Shown: positions 8,833 to 17,791, counted from the stretch's first letter. The stretch is DNA of 64,000 bases from an uncultured Microbacteriaceae bacterium (GCA_903859205.1 CAIOLM010000032.1:1-64000); one strand, 5' to 3'. Program-made: numbers and translations. The notes: generated by a model from the letters alone, not told the origin.

Positions 8833-10650
8833 ATGACCGATTCGAACGTAACCGACGGAGCCCCGGATTTCGATCCAGCGGCGCTGAAGGAGAAGTATGC
8901 GGCAGAGCGTCAAAAGCGCCTTCGTCAGGATGGCCTCGCTCAGTATGTCCAACCTCGCGGACAGTTCGCTGAATTTCTTGACGATCCCAATGTCGAACCT
9001 GGCTTCACTCGCGAACCTCTGTTCGATGACGTTGACGTTGTACTTCTCGGAGCCGGATTTGGTGGCCTTCTCTGTGCCGCCGAACTTCGCAAGGCAGGCC
9101 TCAAAAATATCCGCTTGATTGAGCGCGGAGGCGATGTTGGCGGTACCTGGTACTGGAACCGTTATCCGGGAGCGGCCTGTGACGTTGAGAGCTACATCTA
9201 CATGCCAATGCTCGAAGAGGTCGGTGGCATGCCCGAAAAGAAATATGCCACTGCGCCCGAAATTTGGGAACACACCAAGAAGATCGCTCGCACGTATGAC
9301 CTCTACAAAGACTCTCTCTTTCAAACCCGTATTCTGAGCGCAGAGTGGAGCGACGAGACCGAGAAGTGGACTATTCGCACCGACCGAGACGACGTTTTCA
9401 CTACGCGCTACCTGTTCACCGCTCCAGGACCGCTGGCTCACCCCAAGCTGCCGGGCCTGCCTGGAATTGACACGTTCAAGGGCCACACGTTTCATACCAG
9501 TCGTTGGGACTACGACTACACCGGTGGAGACAACAAAGGAAACCTGACGGGCTTGGCCGACAAGCGAGTGGCCATCATTGGCACCGGCGCCACGGCGGTG
9601 CAGGCAGTGCCTCACCTGGGCAAGGGGGCAAAAGAGCTCTTCGTGATTCAGCGCACCCCCTCGTCGATTCACGTTCGCGCAGATCGCCCGACCGACGAGG
9701 AGTGGTTCACCAACCAAAAGCCCGGCTGGCAAAAAGAGCGCATGGCCAATTTCACCACGGTATTCCACGGGGGTCAGGCCGAAGTGGATCTGGTGAGCGA
9801 TTCATGGACCGAAACCTTTTTTGATGCTGCCGACGCCGTCGCCGGAGGAACATTCTCCCCGTTCCAGATGTCGAACTTCAGGAAGATGGAAGATGCCCGC
9901 AAGCGTATCGACACGGTTGTAAAAGACAAAGCCACAGCTGAGGCGCTCAAGCCCTGGTACAACTTTTTTTGCAAGCGCCCCTGCTTCCACGATCAGTACC
10001 TCGACACGTTCAACATTCCGAGTGTCCATCTAGTGGACACGAACGGTCAGGGCGTTGAGCGCATTGACGAGACCGGGCTGTGGGTTAACGGCGTGCACTA
10101 CGAAGTCGATTGCATCATATTCGCCACAGGTTTTGAGGTGGGCACGAGCTTCACCACGCGAACCGGAATCAACATCATCGGTCGCAACGGAGAGACGATT
10201 GACGATCACTGGCGAGATGGCTTCCGGTCATTCCACGGCATGCAGGTTCACAATTTCCCGAATTTCTTCTACATCGGTGGTCTCGAACAGGCCGGTCGCA
10301 CAGCCAACTTCAGTCACATGATTTCAGAGCAGGCCGAATATGTTGGCTTCCTCTTCGATAAGGGTGCCAACCATGGCACAAAGACGATCGAGGTGACCGA
10401 AGACGGCGAAGCGGCTTGGGTTCAAGAAATCATTGATCTTGTTGTCAAGAACAAGCAGGCTTCCCAGAATCAGTCGTTCCAGGAGGAGTGCACTCCGGGT
10501 TACTACAACAACGAGGGCGCTCCGTCGCGAATTGCCATTCAGAACGGTGCTTACGGTGGAGGCCCCATGGCTTACGTCAAGGTTTTACATGACTGGTGTG
10601 ACGACGGCACTTTCGCCGGTCTGGAAATTCACGAGCCACCAAAGGTATAG
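8833..10650 (+). CDS. Baeyer-Villiger monooxygenase, N-terminally extended type
   Basis: This flavoprotein monooxygenase (FAD, NADPH, O2) would insert oxygen next to a ketone carbonyl to give an ester or lactone. It has 605 residues. A 65-residue extension (KYAAERQKRLRQDG region) precedes the FAD-binding G73AGFGG78, then GGTWYWNRYPG (103-113), the diagnostic fingerprint FKGHTFHTSRWD (215-226) and the NADPH-binding G250TGATA. The extension and length recall large-substrate actinobacterial enzymes of the cyclopentadecanone monooxygenase kind; that comparison is from memory. A GAGGTG ribosome site lies 8 bases before the ATG. Its end is 2 bases from the convergent iclR gene. The substrate is unknown. 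Confidence 0.9.
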   Translation: MTDSNVTDGAPDFDPAALKEKYAAERQKRLRQDGLAQYVQPRGQFAEFLDDPNVEPGFTREPLFDDVDVVLLGAGFGGLLCAAELRKAGLKNIRLIERGGDVGGTWYWNRYPGAACDVESYIYMPMLEEVGGMPEKKYATAPEIWEHTKKIARTYDLYKDSLFQTRILSAEWSDETEKWTIRTDRDDVFTTRYLFTAPGPLAHPKLPGLPGIDTFKGHTFHTSRWDYDYTGGDNKGNLTGLADKRVAIIGTGATAVQAVPHLGKGAKELFVIQRTPSSIHVRADRPTDEEWFTNQKPGWQKERMANFTTVFHGGQAEVDLVSDSWTETFFDAADAVAGGTFSPFQMSNFRKMEDARKRIDTVVKDKATAEALKPWYNFFCKRPCFHDQYLDTFNIPSVHLVDTNGQGVERIDETGLWVNGVHYEVDCIIFATGFEVGTSFTTRTGINIIGRNGETIDDHWRDGFRSFHGMQVHNFPNFFYIGGLEQAGRTANFSHMISEQAEYVGFLFDKGANHGTKTIEVTEDGEAAWVQEIIDLVVKNKQASQNQSFQEECTPGYYNNEGAPSRIAIQNGAYGGGPMAYVKVLHDWCDDGTFAGLEIHEPPKV

Positions 10651-10652
10651 CC

Positions 10653-11453
10653 CTAGAGTATGGCCTCGCGCATCTTGCTGACGGTTTCCATGAGCTGAGC
10701 GCTCACGTCGGCCACGCGCTCGGCTGGGAGGCGCGACTCAATCGTCGAGATAGAGACGGCAACATAGGGTGTTGTCGTGTGCGACGGCACTGGCGCGGCC
10801 ATGCCCGTGACACCAGGGCGAACGACGTTCGGCCCCCAGAAGAATCCGTCTCGTCGAACATCCTCAATTTTCTGCAAAAGGATCGGACGCAGTAGGTCTG
10901 GGGCGGTCGCCGCAAATGATTCTTCGGCGGCGTTCAATTGCAGTTGCTCGAGAGCTCGGCTGCGTTCGGTCTCAGGAAGCTGTGCCAGCAGGGCAATGCC
11001 ACTGTAGGTGCTCGTGTACGAACGAACATCGCCCTTACCGATGAAGTGGGTGCGAATCGGGTACTGGCCTTCTTCGCGAAGGAGGTAATGCACGCCGTCA
11101 ATGTGTCGCATTGAAACGTAGACGGTGTCACCCGTTGATTGAGCCAGCTCACTCGCGAGGGTGCGCATCAGGATCGGATTCATGATCGGATTCGGAGCTG
11201 CCAATCCCAGCGTGAAAAGGGCAGGACCAATCGCGTAGAGCTTGTCAGAATGGCGTTCGACGTAGTCGATGTCCATGAGGTCTTGCAGCATGCGATGAAC
11301 GCTAGGGCGAGCGATACCCGTGATGCGAGCGATGTCTACGAGGCGAATGCCATCAACGCCCTCGCGCGCAATCGCCGCGAGAATCGTGGCGGCTCGCTTG
11401 ATGACCTGAACGTTGTCGCCGGTTCCGGTCGAAACCGGGCTACGCCGTGACAT
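10653..11453 (-). CDS. IclR-family transcriptional regulator
   Basis: This 266-residue protein has an N-terminal winged helix-turn-helix (about residues 18-70, with RLVDIARITGIARPSVHRML) and a C-terminal effector-binding GAF-like domain containing the typical SYTSTYSGIALLA and GVTGMAAPV segments. IclR proteins usually sense aromatic or small organic acids and control adjacent catabolic genes. It is the last gene of the hydrolase-monooxygenase unit and lies tail to tail with the other monooxygenase, so it is the obvious local regulator of the island. Confidence 0.92.
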   Translation of the reverse strand: MSRRSPVSTGTGDNVQVIKRAATILAAIAREGVDGIRLVDIARITGIARPSVHRMLQDLMDIDYVERHSDKLYAIGPALFTLGLAAPNPIMNPILMRTLASELAQSTGDTVYVSMRHIDGVHYLLREEGQYPIRTHFIGKGDVRSYTSTYSGIALLAQLPETERSRALEQLQLNAAEESFAATAPDLLRPILLQKIEDVRRDGFFWGPNVVRPGVTGMAAPVPSHTTTPYVAVSISTIESRLPAERVADVSAQLMETVSKMREAIL

Positions 11454-11489
11454 GCGATCCGCTGTCGGTAGTGTGCGCGTTTGAGGGCA

Positions 11490-12983
11490 TCAGAAGACTG
11501 ATTCGAGAACGTAATCTGTCGGGTTGAACTTAGCGTTCTCCTGGCGGAATTGGTAGGCGAAGTCGGGCCAGCTCACGGTGAGGCGCTGCGTTCGACGGTC
11601 CACGTACCAGTTGTTGCAACCCCCGGCGAGCCAGACGCTGCCGACAGCCCGCGCGGCCACGCTGTCCACATACTCTTGCTCGCTTTCGGGAGTGGTCTCA
11701 ATGCGTTCGACGTGGTGAGTGTTCACGTAGTTGAGAGTATCGATGATGTAGTCGATCTGCGATTCGATGATGTACACAGCGGAGTTGTGACCCAGAGAAG
11801 TGTTGGGGCCATTGGTGATGAACAGGTTCGGAAAGCCCGGTGTCGAGATTGACGCCGTCGCCTTCATGCCGTCTTTCCACGAGTCTGCGAGTGTTTGCCC
11901 ACCCACACCGAAGATGATTGACGCGAACTTGGGTTCGGTGGCATCAAATCCGGTAGCAAAGACGATGACATCAACCTCGTAGCCATCACCGTTTGCACCA
12001 TAGACGCTCGAGCCATCGACGCGAGTAAGGGCTGAAGCTTCCAACGTGACGTTGTCTTGCAAGATGGTTGCGTAGAAGCGACCTGGTCCGAGGATGCGCT
12101 TGCACCCAATTTCGTAGTTCGGGGTTAGTTTGGCTCGTAGTTCGGGGTCGGCAATGGATTCCTGGAGATATTTCAGCGAAGCATTTCGCGCCTTCTCAAG
12201 GAGCTTCGGCACCTGGACGCGCGGGGGGAAGTTGCCTTCGCTGTACCAAAAAATCTCGGAACGAATGTCGCGCATCGCTTGCGGGTAGCGGGCAAAAAGT
12301 CGACGTTGGGCATCTGTGAAGGCCTGGTGCTTGCCAGACGGGATGAAAAAGTACGGTGCGCTGCGCTGAAACAGCACCACTGACTCGGCGATCGCTTGTA
12401 GTTCGGGGAACACCTGAACGGCCGAAGCGCCTGTGCCGACGAGGGCAATCCGTTTGCCTTCGAGTGGGATGTTGTGGTTCCACCGCGCAGTGTGAAAGAT
12501 GTCACCCGGAAAAGTGTCGAGACCGTCGATTTCGGGCGTCCGAGTGTCAGAGAGATGCCCACAGGCGGTGACCAAAAACTTGGCCGACCACGTACCGTTC
12601 GTCGTTTCGACGAACCAACGCTTGGAGTCTTCATTCCACCTTGCACGCGTCACATCTGTATTGAGGCGGATGTTGTCCCAAAAGCCCTCATCGGTTACAC
12701 AGTCACGAAGGTAGTCCCAAATCTCGCCGCCGGGTGCCTGAATCTTGCTCCAGTTGGGGTTGAGCTTGAATGAAAACGAGTACAAGTGTGCTGGTACATC
12801 GCATGCGACACCGGGATAGGTGTTGTCTCGCCAGGTGCCGCCGACATCACCCTCGCGCTCGAGAATGACAAAGTCGTGGAATCCCTGGCGTGTGAGTTTG
12901 ATTCCTAATCCGATGCCCGTAAAACCCGCACCGATCGCGAGAACTTCGACGTCCGTGACGTTATGTGTTTGTGACTGCGACAT
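11490..12983 (-). CDS. Second Baeyer-Villiger / flavin monooxygenase
   Basis: A 497-residue FAD/NADPH monooxygenase without the long N-terminal extension. G18AGFTG23 binds FAD, GGTWRDNTYPG follows at about 48-58, the fingerprint variant FPGDIFHTARWN lies at 158-169, and GTGASAVQ forms the NADPH site. The fingerprint ends in Asn rather than the Asp or Pro of classical type I enzymes, so it may belong to the EtaA-like or broader class B branch and might instead oxidise heteroatoms. It starts immediately after the hydrolase stop codon, which indicates translational coupling. Confidence 0.88.
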   Translation of the reverse strand: MSQSQTHNVTDVEVLAIGAGFTGIGLGIKLTRQGFHDFVILEREGDVGGTWRDNTYPGVACDVPAHLYSFSFKLNPNWSKIQAPGGEIWDYLRDCVTDEGFWDNIRLNTDVTRARWNEDSKRWFVETTNGTWSAKFLVTACGHLSDTRTPEIDGLDTFPGDIFHTARWNHNIPLEGKRIALVGTGASAVQVFPELQAIAESVVLFQRSAPYFFIPSGKHQAFTDAQRRLFARYPQAMRDIRSEIFWYSEGNFPPRVQVPKLLEKARNASLKYLQESIADPELRAKLTPNYEIGCKRILGPGRFYATILQDNVTLEASALTRVDGSSVYGANGDGYEVDVIVFATGFDATEPKFASIIFGVGGQTLADSWKDGMKATASISTPGFPNLFITNGPNTSLGHNSAVYIIESQIDYIIDTLNYVNTHHVERIETTPESEQEYVDSVAARAVGSVWLAGGCNNWYVDRRTQRLTVSWPDFAYQFRQENAKFNPTDYVLESVF

Positions 12984-13838
12984 CTAAGGCTGGACTTCGG
13001 GGATGATTGAGCCGGCAGGGTAGGCATTCGGATTAGCGAGGAACTCGCGCACGGCTAGCGCGAGTTCGGATGGGCGCTCCCAGACGATCGCGTGACCAGA
13101 GCTCAGCTCGGTGTAGCGAGAATCCTCGATTGCGCCAAAAAGGGCAAGGCTGTGGTGGCGCGGCACCATCATGTCGTAGGTACAACCGATAATCAGTGTG
13201 GTCGCCTTGATCTTGCCCATGTCGTCGGTGATGTCGACGATTCTGTTGAGATCGGAGAGTTTGCCGATGAATTCCATTCCACCAGCGGGAGGCGGCGCGA
13301 TGGTCAAGAGGTCATCAAGAGTGCGCTTTGCAACGAACGGCACTCCAAAAGCAAGAACGAGAGAGAGCTTCTTGTAGGCCGCCATGTCACCGCGAAGAGC
13401 GGCTTGAACATCCTGGCGGACGAGCTGTTGCGTATCTGTCTTGATCCATCCGGCCACCAGAACGAGGTTTTGAACACGGTCTGGGTTGTGCGCAGCGTAG
13501 GCGGCGGCCACGACAGATCCCAGTGAGTAGCCAAGAACCGAGATCGGCCCGGCGGGTACGAGGTGATTAACGACGCCGGCAACTTGGCGTTCGAGGTCTG
13601 CCACCGTAATTTCGGGCTTGCCAACGATGTCGGTGAGGTCAAGAGAGACCACTCGTTGGTCACGTGCAAGCGTGGGGAACACAAAGGAGAAGTGGTTCTC
13701 GGTCGACCCGGCTGTTCCGTGGATGAGGACGACCGGTGGAAGCTTGCTGTCCTGTTTTCCGGCGGTGAAGTACGTGACAGTGGTTCCATCAACGTCGACG
13801 GTTCCTGTGACGAGATCTTGCGCAATCGGCTCGGCCAT
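12984..13838 (-). CDS. Alpha/beta-fold hydrolase (candidate ester/lactone hydrolase)
   Basis: This 284-residue serine hydrolase has the oxyanion segment HGTAGS (40-45), nucleophile S105 in GYSLGS, acid D222 in GCTYDMMVP and base H249 in SSGHAIVW. That is a complete alpha/beta hydrolase triad resembling enol-lactonase and ester hydrolases. The ATG at 13838 is preferred because a GAGGAGC ribosome site precedes it; a start five codons further upstream is possible. Paired with the monooxygenase directly downstream, it would open the ester or lactone that enzyme makes. This pathway role is inference. Confidence 0.85.
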   Translation of the reverse strand: MAEPIAQDLVTGTVDVDGTTVTYFTAGKQDSKLPPVVLIHGTAGSTENHFSFVFPTLARDQRVVSLDLTDIVGKPEITVADLERQVAGVVNHLVPAGPISVLGYSLGSVVAAAYAAHNPDRVQNLVLVAGWIKTDTQQLVRQDVQAALRGDMAAYKKLSLVLAFGVPFVAKRTLDDLLTIAPPPAGGMEFIGKLSDLNRIVDITDDMGKIKATTLIIGCTYDMMVPRHHSLALFGAIEDSRYTELSSGHAIVWERPSELALAVREFLANPNAYPAGSIIPEVQP

Positions 13839-13907
13839 CGAGATGCTCCTCAAGATTGTGGAGTCCGTTCATCGGACACCCTGTGCTGCAGTGGTCTTAT
13901 TGACTGA

Positions 13908-13918
13908 CATGTGACATG
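13908..13918 (-). promoter_or_regulatory. Palindromic site upstream of the hydrolase unit
   Basis: CATGTGACATG is an odd palindrome (CATGT-G-ACATG) about 70 bases before the hydrolase start. A second short repeat, GTCCG-5-CGGAC, lies at 13863-13877. These are candidate operators of the leftward unit; no clear -10 could be assigned. Confidence 0.3.
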
Positions 13919-13990
13919 CCGTAGAGCCATTCTTCGCAGTGCTGAGAGGGGTGTCAACGGGGGAGCGAGAGACTCGTCCGCTGGTTGGAC

Positions 13991-15034
13991 TTACGCTGAA
14001 ATGTCGAGAAGCACTTTCAGGGCTGCGCCAGTGTGCATGGCTTCGAAGCCGGTGGCAATGTCGCTCAAGCCATAGACCTGATCGATCAAGGCCGATGGGT
14101 CCAAGTGGCCCTGTTCGACGTCAGCAATCAAGCCGGGCAAGTACTTTCCCGCTGGCGCGGTCCCGCCGGCGATTCGCATGCCTTTGTCGAAAATCTTCTT
14201 TGGCGATACGGACTCAACTCCGTGAGGCACTCCGACGAAGCCCATGCTTCCACCGACTCTGACCAAGTCGAGGGCGGTGTCAAAGGCAGCTTGCATACCG
14301 ACGCACTCGATGACTCGATCGGCCAGAGCGCCTCCGTTCACCGCCAGAAAACGCTCGACTGCCGGCTCATCCCGAGAAACCTTGAGGGTCTCCACCCCAA
14401 AGTGTTGGGCAACTTCGAGACGCGCATCCTGTTCGCCGATGAGAACAACTCGAGCTGCACCCAAACGCAACGCCGCGCTTGCTGCAGAGATACCAACGGC
14501 GCCGTCGCCGATGACGGCAACAGTGTCTCCGGCCGTGACCCCGGCGAGAAAAGCACCATGTGTTCCGGTTGCATAGACGTCTGTCAGCGGGAGCACTTTG
14601 CGGGCGAGGTTGGAATCAATCTCATCGGATACCCAGGGGAGAGCGACCAGCGTGGCATCGGCGAACGGAACACGAATGCGTTCTGCGTGGGCGCCGTTTC
14701 CGCCTTTGCCCCACAGCCCGCCCTCGGCGCAGAATGACTGAAGTCCGTGTGTGCACTCGTAGCAGCTGCCCTCGGAGTACATGAACGGTGCAATGACGCT
14801 GTCGCCGGGAGCGAAGGTCGTCACAGCGGAGCCGATTTCACGAACGCGTCCGATGAACTCATGGCCGGTTGACCCTGGTGGGCGCGGGATGAGGCCACGA
14901 TAAGCCCACAGGTCAGAGCCGCAAATGGTAGCGAAAGTGATGTCTACGATGACATCTCGTGGGTCAAGAATCTGCGGTGCGTCGACGTCAACGACGGTGA
15001 TGTCGGAGGGGCCGTTTAGCCAAGACGAACGCAT
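13991..15034 (-). CDS. Zinc-dependent alcohol dehydrogenase (COG1063/FDH-like)
   Basis: A medium-chain dehydrogenase of 347 residues that would oxidise an alcohol with NAD(P). The catalytic zinc site is CGSD (C38) and GHE (about 58-60). A cysteine lobe, GSCYECTHGLQSFC, has three Cys in place of the usual four. The cofactor domain has GDGAVGISAASAA. The ATG at 15034 is chosen because the family N-terminus (MRSSWLNGPSDITV) begins there; a longer frame would add 47 unrelated residues. It is divergent from the second dehydrogenase. Likely substrate: an alcohol of the island's pathway. Confidence 0.85.
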   Translation of the reverse strand: MRSSWLNGPSDITVVDVDAPQILDPRDVIVDITFATICGSDLWAYRGLIPRPPGSTGHEFIGRVREIGSAVTTFAPGDSVIAPFMYSEGSCYECTHGLQSFCAEGGLWGKGGNGAHAERIRVPFADATLVALPWVSDEIDSNLARKVLPLTDVYATGTHGAFLAGVTAGDTVAVIGDGAVGISAASAALRLGAARVVLIGEQDARLEVAQHFGVETLKVSRDEPAVERFLAVNGGALADRVIECVGMQAAFDTALDLVRVGGSMGFVGVPHGVESVSPKKIFDKGMRIAGGTAPAGKYLPGLIADVEQGHLDPSALIDQVYGLSDIATGFEAMHTGAALKVLLDISA

Positions 15035-15221
15035 TAGATCCCGCTTTCTCGTGGGCTTCATTATCGCAGTGCTCAATTGCCGAGAGGTAGACGCTAACGT
15101 TTGAATGACCCGCTGAGGACCGCAGAGCGGACTCTTTGACAAGGCACGATTTATTTTGTTTTGTGTGCGAGTCAAGTCTCGGTAACGTCAGAGAATATTT
15201 CCCAAGCAAGGGCGTGATCGT

Positions 15222-16169
15222 ATTAAAGCGTGGCAATTCATCGGCACAGGCCTTCCGTTAACCCTCACCGACGTTCCTGACCCCGTTGCGGGGCCTGGCC
15301 AGGTTGTGGTCAATGTTCGAGCGGCAGGTTTGTGCCACTCAGATGTAGGCATCCTCACAATCCCCAATTTTCTTCCACCGTTTGTGAAGCCCCCGCTGAC
15401 AATTGGCCACGAGATCGCTGGTGAAATCGCTCAAGTGGGCGAGGGCGTGACTGGCTGGAGTGTTGGCGACCGTGTGGGCATCTGCCAAATCGGCCACGAC
15501 GTGACTGGAATCATGAAAGATGGCGGATTCGCACCCAAAGTTCTCGTCACGCCGGATGTTTTACTTCGTATGCCCGATGCCGTCACCTTTGAGCAGGCTG
15601 CTGCCGGTAACGACGCCGGCATGACCGCGTATCACGCACTTGTTATCGATGGTCAAATCTCGGCAGGGCAGAAAGTTGGCGTGATCGGCCTGGGCGGGGT
15701 GGGGCAGATGGGCGCCCGAATCGCGGTTCTCATGGGTTGCGAGGTCTACGCGGCTGAAATCAAGCAAGATGTTTGGCCCCTAGCGAAGGAACTCGGTGTT
15801 ACCCGGGTTGTGTCTGACATCGCTGAGCTAGGTGATGTTGAGCTCGACGTGATTGTTGACTTCGCTGGCTTCGGTGTGACAACGAATGCTGCGATCAAGG
15901 CTGTGCGACAGGCTGGCCGAGTAGTTCAAGTAGGCATGGGGCTAACTGAAGCAACTATTAGTACGCACAGCTTGATTATGAAAGAGGTCACGCTCAAAGG
16001 AACTTTGGGCGGAACGATGGCAGACACCAGCGCTGTCTACGATCTCATGGCATCGGGTGATCTCGATCCGCTGATCTCAACAATTTCGTTTGACGAAATA
16101 GCGGCGGGAATCGAGCGACTTCACCACGGAACGGTGGTTGGGCGACTCGTCGCGAGCTATCCGGCTTAG
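15222..16169 (+). CDS. Medium-chain alcohol dehydrogenase, probable ATT start
   Basis: The reading frame that matches the family begins IKAWQFIGTGLPLTLTDV, equivalent to the usual MKAWQF start, but the first codon is ATT at 15222. No ATG, GTG or TTG lies in frame between the upstream stop (15183) and 15306. A GTG start at 15306 would lose 28 conserved residues of the GroES-like fold. A GGG-containing ribosome site sits about 9 bases before the ATT. The 315-residue product has LCHSD, GHE and the GLGGVGQMGARIA cofactor site. It lacks the four-cysteine structural zinc loop: the region between GDRVG and DGGFA is short and contains one Cys. Confidence 0.8.
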   Translation: MKAWQFIGTGLPLTLTDVPDPVAGPGQVVVNVRAAGLCHSDVGILTIPNFLPPFVKPPLTIGHEIAGEIAQVGEGVTGWSVGDRVGICQIGHDVTGIMKDGGFAPKVLVTPDVLLRMPDAVTFEQAAAGNDAGMTAYHALVIDGQISAGQKVGVIGLGGVGQMGARIAVLMGCEVYAAEIKQDVWPLAKELGVTRVVSDIAELGDVELDVIVDFAGFGVTTNAAIKAVRQAGRVVQVGMGLTEATISTHSLIMKEVTLKGTLGGTMADTSAVYDLMASGDLDPLISTISFDEIAAGIERLHHGTVVGRLVASYPA

Positions 16170-17287
16170 TTCAAGACTTTCAACGTCATGAACGCGCGCT
16201 CTTCGAGCCGCTGTGCGAGTTTGCCGTAGAGGGCCGCTCCGGGAGTCCAGGTCCCAGGTTTCACGTCGGGCGAATCCAGAAGCAGTAACGCTGTTTCGGT
16301 GATGATTCGGGATGTCGTCATAAAACCTGGGTCTTTTGACGAAGCAACCGATGCGCTCAGACTGTGGCCCGCATCGTCTTTGCCGATGAGCAGTAGTTCA
16401 AAGCATCCGTTGTTCATCGCTTCGCGGGTTGGCCCCTCGCCGGGCTGAAGGGGTGGTCCTGCGGGCGGTGTGAAGGATTCGGCTACGGCGAGCATTTCGT
16501 CGTAAACCAGGTCTGTGCCGTACTTGTGATTCATGAGCATGTTCGATCGGTGAACGTTCTTAACGTTGGTCGGCCCGAGGAAGAATGGCTGTACTTTTCC
16601 GACGTCGGGCTCCTCACCAGCATCCATTCCTGTTGGTTGTGCGGGCCCAGTAAATCCCGGCGTGAGAGCGAACGGGTCAGCCAAAAGTGCCGCGACTTCG
16701 GGGTTCTCGGCAGCGGCTTTCCCCATGGCCATTCCCGTGGCGATCGAACCGCCACCGGGGCCGCCGATGAATTTCACCATGCGTCCACGTACCTTCGGCA
16801 GCGTCTTTCCAAATTTCTCAAGTGCGGCATCTTGAAGCAATTGCATGCCAACTTCGCTGGGGATGGAGTCAAAGCCGCACGCAAAAAGAATGCGCGCCCC
16901 GCTTGATACGGCTTCCGCCGAGTAGTCGTCGATCATTTTGCGAATCCACTGGGGTTCTCCGGTGAGGTCGAGGTAATCAGTGCCTGCAGCAGCGCATGCC
17001 GCAACAAGGGGTGTGCCGTAGAGAGAGTAGGGGCCAACCGCCGTCAGTACGAGGCGAGTCGACTCGGCAAGAGACTTCAGCGATGCCGGGTCGGTGTAAT
17101 CGGCCAGGATGATCGGAGTCTTACTTGCGCCAATCTCGTCTCGAACGCGAGTAAGTTTTTCAATGTTTCGACCAGCAAGGGCCCACCGAATGTCGCCTCG
17201 TTCGACGACTCGCTCGGCCAGATACTCAGCTATAAGGCTGCCGGTGAATCCGGTCGCGCCATAGATGACAATGTCGTACTTTTGCAT
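16166..17287 (-). CDS. Saccharopine dehydrogenase-like / trans-acting enoyl reductase family protein
   Basis: This 373-residue protein has an N-terminal Rossmann fold with GATGFTG (residues 9-15), typical of the saccharopine dehydrogenase superfamily branch that includes the mycobacterial trans-acting enoyl reductase. In that family the role is reduction of enoyl or keto groups on lipids; here the substrate is unknown. A strong AGGAGG site lies 8 bases before the ATG. Its stop overlaps the stop of the convergent dehydrogenase (TTAG at 16166-16169). Confidence 0.82.
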   Translation of the reverse strand: MQKYDIVIYGATGFTGSLIAEYLAERVVERGDIRWALAGRNIEKLTRVRDEIGASKTPIILADYTDPASLKSLAESTRLVLTAVGPYSLYGTPLVAACAAAGTDYLDLTGEPQWIRKMIDDYSAEAVSSGARILFACGFDSIPSEVGMQLLQDAALEKFGKTLPKVRGRMVKFIGGPGGGSIATGMAMGKAAAENPEVAALLADPFALTPGFTGPAQPTGMDAGEEPDVGKVQPFFLGPTNVKNVHRSNMLMNHKYGTDLVYDEMLAVAESFTPPAGPPLQPGEGPTREAMNNGCFELLLIGKDDAGHSLSASVASSKDPGFMTTSRIITETALLLLDSPDVKPGTWTPGAALYGKLAQRLEERAFMTLKVLN

Positions 17288-17387
17288 AGGGCGCCTCCTG
17301 GCCGGTTTACCGTCATGACCCTACTCTCGGCATGCACTCATGGATAGTGCCACCGAGGGATGGGTTCACTCTGCGGACGGTGAGACG

Positions 17388-17768
17388 CTAGCTGCCGTAT
17401 TGGTGCAGGGGCGGGCAATCGAACGGGTCGCGAGCTGAGAGACCCACGCGGTTCAGGTACGAGATGACGCGCGCATACGAGGTTGCCATGCTGGTCTCGG
17501 TGTAGGTCAGGCCTTCGCGAGCACAGGCGGCAAGCACGAGTTCGCGAGCCTTGCGCAGGTTGGGCCGCGCCATGCCTGGAAACAGGTGATGTTCGATCTG
17601 CATGTTGAGTCCGCCGTACAGGGCGCTCATGCCGAAACCGCCCGAGATGTTACGCGAGGTCAAAACCTGTCGACGCAAGAAGTCGACCTTAACGCCGGCG
17701 GGAATCAGCGCCATTCCCTTGTGGTTGGGGGCGAAAGACGCGCCCATATACACGCCGAATACAGCGAG
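17388..17768 (-). pseudogene. Fatty acid desaturase remnant (C-terminal third)
   Basis: The frame encodes only the end of a membrane acyl desaturase: LAVFGVYMGASFAPNHKGM, then the last histidine box QIEHHLFP and the family C-terminus. Homologous sequence continues upstream of the GTG at 17753 to a TAG at 17769-17771, where it breaks off against the end of the next gene. The first two histidine boxes and most membrane helices of a roughly 350-residue desaturase are absent, so it cannot be active. This looks like a deletion scar. Confidence 0.8.
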
Positions 17769-17791
17769 CTATTTCCTAGGAGGCGAGACGC

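Noticed and set aside
7796-9768. Minus-strand open frames of 287 and 312 residues opposite ychF and the first monooxygenase
   Set aside because: Shadows of strongly supported genes; no domains.
8833-16169. The monooxygenase island as a mobile genomic island
   Set aside because: No integrase, att-like direct repeats or tRNA flank were found, and base composition is only mildly different. Accessory nature is plausible but transfer is not shown.
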